Shown piece after piece: positions 62,901 through 64,000 of a stretch of DNA of 64,000 bases. The stretch comes from JBEBVQ01 sp037190845 (GTDB lineage: Bacteria; Bacteroidota; Bacteroidia; Chitinophagales; Chitinophagaceae). A program made the position numbers and the translations under genes. Under the pieces are notes generated by a model, which saw nothing but the letters and a program-made list of their open reading frames with translations, did not search any database and was not told the DNA's origin. How positions within the stretch are numbered: the first letter of the stretch is position 1; each line of letters starts with the position of its first letter. Location of the stretch: positions 10,181 through 74,180 of the forward strand of contig JBBCJI010000028.1 of assembly GCA_037190845.1 (NCBI GenBank), written 5' to 3'.

Positions 62901-63654
62901 ATGGTTTGCCATTCTCATAGGTGAATGTGAATTTGTCTGTAAGATCATCCTGCAAACTGTACCCGTATTGATTGAGCAGTTTGTTTTTCTGATCATCCCA
63001 GTTTTGCATTGCCTGGAAATACTGAGGGCCGTTTTGCTGCAGCACCTGGAGAAAAAGCGTTGCTTTGTGGATGCACAGCGGGTATTGCTTTTCGTCGCAG
63101 CCACAGGATGTGTTGAAATACTTCTCCTCGTTTCTACGCAGTGTCACAAAATATATCTGATCGCCTTCCGGTACTTCGGCTTCGATCCGGTCATTTTCAG
63201 CGAGCCGTATCTGAGCTTCCTGCCGGGCAGCTCTTTTTACAGCGTCTTCCATGATCCGGTTGCCGGCATATATACGCAATGTATGTTCGTTGACAATACG
63301 CATACGCAATACTGTATGCGTCTGATCGTATGTTACGGCTGTGTCATTAAAATACCCGCCGGAAACCATATCATGTAGCTGGAACAGGGCGGCCACTTCA
63401 TGACGGCAGATCTCGCCCAGATTATACGGACACTGGCATCTTACGGATAGTTTTTCGGGCTGCAGGTATTTATTGATGGTGACGGTATAATAGTTATGAT
63501 AGAGATCATTGCGTACGCGAAAGCGTATCTGTTTCAGGAGATGATCTATGTCCAGCAGGCTAACGCCCGAGGTATGGAAAATCCTTTTCCCACGCCGGAT
63601 CACTTCTTCTGTACCGTAGTTATATATATGTCTCAGCAGTGGAGGTAAAGCCAT
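59923..63654 (-). CDS. SWIM-domain SNF2-family DNA helicase
   Basis: A 1243-residue Swi2/Snf2 ATPase. Two SWIM-type zinc fingers lie near the N-terminus (CQCPYNLGEICRHEVAALF at about 75, and CGCDEKQYPLCIHKA at about 183). The helicase core has Walker A DDMGLGKTVQTLAFL, motif II VVLDESQAIKNPQ, motif III LALSGTPLQNN, motif V LKAGGIGLNLTAAD and motif VI AIDRTHRIGQTRN. It translocates on double-stranded DNA to remodel protein-DNA complexes; the exact role of the bacterial HepA/RapA-like and SWIM-SNF2 group is transcription- or repair-related. A TACCTTTG promoter element is 34 bases upstream. Confidence 0.95.
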   Translation of the reverse strand: MALPPLLRHIYNYGTEEVIRRGKRIFHTSGVSLLDIDHLLKQIRFRVRNDLYHNYYTVTINKYLQPEKLSVRCQCPYNLGEICRHEVAALFQLHDMVSGGYFNDTAVTYDQTHTVLRMRIVNEHTLRIYAGNRIMEDAVKRAARQEAQIRLAENDRIEAEVPEGDQIYFVTLRRNEEKYFNTSCGCDEKQYPLCIHKATLFLQVLQQNGPQYFQAMQNWDDQKNKLLNQYGYSLQDDLTDKFTFTYENGKPFLRVLDASIKKVNFIEPATTAPPVAEVETEKKLGIVIDTTVPWYPFVQVLLVSGESENGRDRFSGKVSRLELRQYLNPGLYAASDRSLLPIIRKFIPEEILKFLRKNLPFGEFLDDYRQVLTEEPTEEIRRLVWEYLLPRYTKLLEQYAAHPLMFLHNHGKPLSSKGLQPVKVNPVPIAARLFVDHPDTKYRVSLEWHIDNSYIPWHEVRMLNAGLLLYRDTLYVVADISQVSLAETFLPDDGHIETDADAWPAFFEEKVMEWRHMTPVHFADEMVMRADDIRPEYRVYLKEREMMLTLQPAFTYNGTEVFPDSNGDVILPGANGVIKVIQRNEDAENYLKQLLHNIHGDIRYNEEGKFFHLHASRVLTENWFFRFLDTMKEHNVSLFGFEDLKQLRINRHKPDTRVQVSSGIDWFDAAVEITFGDQTVTIADVKKALARKENFVQLGDGTLGLLPEEWLKKYALLVKMGITGDGKLRLKKFHFSILDELLEDVDETVLLAELEEKKERLTDIINNDYSAVQPPDGLQAELRPYQTTGFQWLLFLQEAGWGGILADDMGLGKTVQTLAFLLYYKEKNPDARFLVVCPTTLMYNWENEIRKFTPHLSHVIHHGPKRRLSSDLFTAYDITITTYGTMRSDIKLFRQFEFDYVVLDESQAIKNPQSQVAKAVLLLHAKNRLALSGTPLQNNTFDLYAQMNFLNPGLLGSREFFMNQFATPIDKFQEADVKQELRKLIYPFLLRRTKEQVAKDLPEKTETLLYCEMGAEQRRIYDAYRNSYKNHLLGMIDEQGMERSRMHVLQGLTKLRQICDSPAILNEAETFENHSVKTDQLMSELTEHVGNHKALIFSQFLGMLAIIRARLEENNIPYAYFDGSTSSADRERAIRTFQEQDECRVFLISLKAGGIGLNLTAADYVYIVDPWWNPAVEQQAIDRTHRIGQTRNIFAYRLICKDTIEEKMLILQERKRTLAKELISDDNAFIKRLTRDDIAYLLS

Positions 63655-63687
63655 ATGACCCTGTGCCGTTCAAAAAAAAGCAAGCGT

Positions 63688-63695
63688 CAAAGGTA
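63688..63695 (-). promoter_or_regulatory. -7 promoter element of the helicase
   Basis: The minus strand reads TACCTTTG, matching TAnnTTTG, 34 bases upstream of the helicase ATG. Confidence 0.6.
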
Positions 63696-63817
63696 GCAAA
63701 AAGCGGGCGGAACTGACAGCAGGAAAGGTTAAAATTTATGGGTGACTATATACGAGTTGGGACAAGTTTTGTCAAAAATGTTTTTCGGGGGGTAGTAATT
63801 CGTTCGAGCAGCCACTG

Positions 63818-63908
63818 TGTCATCCTGAATGTAGCGTAGCGGAATGAAGGATCTCAGGAAATGTGGGACACTCATTGTGTGGGATCCTTCGCTCCACGCT
63901 GGATGACA
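63818..63908. repeat. REP-like palindrome at the right edge
   Basis: The left arm is TGTCATCCTGAATGTAGCG...GAAGGATCTCA; the right arm, in reverse complement, is TGTCATCCAGCGTGGAGCGAAGGATCCCA. It shares the conserved ends (GTCATCC and GAAGGATC) with the repeats near the GIY-YIG gene, with a variable middle. No gene is seen from 63655 to 64000. Confidence 0.75.
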
Positions 63909-64000
63909 TCGTAATTATTGTGCAGCGTCGCCTCTGAAGCATACCCAACAATAAATGGTAGCTTGGAGAAGTGCCTCACTTTGGATATATTTCAGTTGTC

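Overview
The window comes from a Bacteroidota genome, most likely family Chitinophagaceae (Chitinophaga-like). This is inferred from four things: at least eight proteins ending in type IX secretion (T9SS) sorting domains; an ECF sigma / FecR / TonB receptor / DUF4249 unit; promoters with the Bacteroidota -7 element TAnnTTTG; and many Bacteroidota-restricted families (DUF4294, DUF5689, DUF5777). No species can be named from the sequence alone.

Layout. 1-4.5 kb (minus): a class I aminotransferase cut by the left edge, a membrane-anchored receiver protein, and a soluble TPR hybrid histidine kinase. 4.7-17.3 kb (plus): three giant surface proteins (PKD, propeller and Ig-like repeats; T9SS types A, B, A), with a broken N-terminal copy of the second just before it. 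17.6-23.2 kb: tRNA-Pro(GGG), kbl, a CarboxypepD_reg-like exported protein, and an M1 metallopeptidase with a long C-terminal beta-barrel-like region. 23.8-25.5 kb: a T9SS BNR-repeat protein and a lipocalin-like lipoprotein. 25.8-26.4 kb: an integrase remnant and a 420-bp MITE-like element packed with three-base-loop hairpins. 26.5-32.6 kb: a TonB receptor, a DUF5689 lipoprotein and a secreted endonuclease/exonuclease/phosphatase, with a GIY-YIG nuclease gene among REP-like repeats between them. 32.7-41.6 kb: three more T9SS proteins and a TPR sensor kinase / LuxR regulator pair; the last T9SS gene lies behind a cobalamin riboswitch. 42-44.4 kb: a four-gene operon (OB-fold protein, cytochrome-like lipoprotein, YceI, DUF5777). 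44.5-47.7 kb: DUF4294 and an isolated ACP / ketosynthase / chain-length-factor operon. 47.9-52.3 kb: an M43 protease, then mqnE-rimM-trmD and rplS. 52.4-59.8 kb: an MscS channel and the ECF sigma / FecR / TonB receptor / DUF4249 unit. 59.9-63.7 kb: a SWIM-SNF2 helicase.

The most interesting signals are: (1) a cobalamin riboswitch whose only downstream gene is a T9SS-secreted, propeller-like protein; (2) a second copy of the ECF-type promoter after the TonB/DUF4249 operon, followed within about 95 bp by a strong terminator, which suggests a small RNA; (3) the MITE-like hairpin element; (4) several families of short interspersed palindromic repeats, some with 9-nt or 8-nt internal periods and one next to a GIY-YIG nuclease; (5) the M1 peptidase/barrel fusion; and (6) the orphan ACP-KS-CLF operon.
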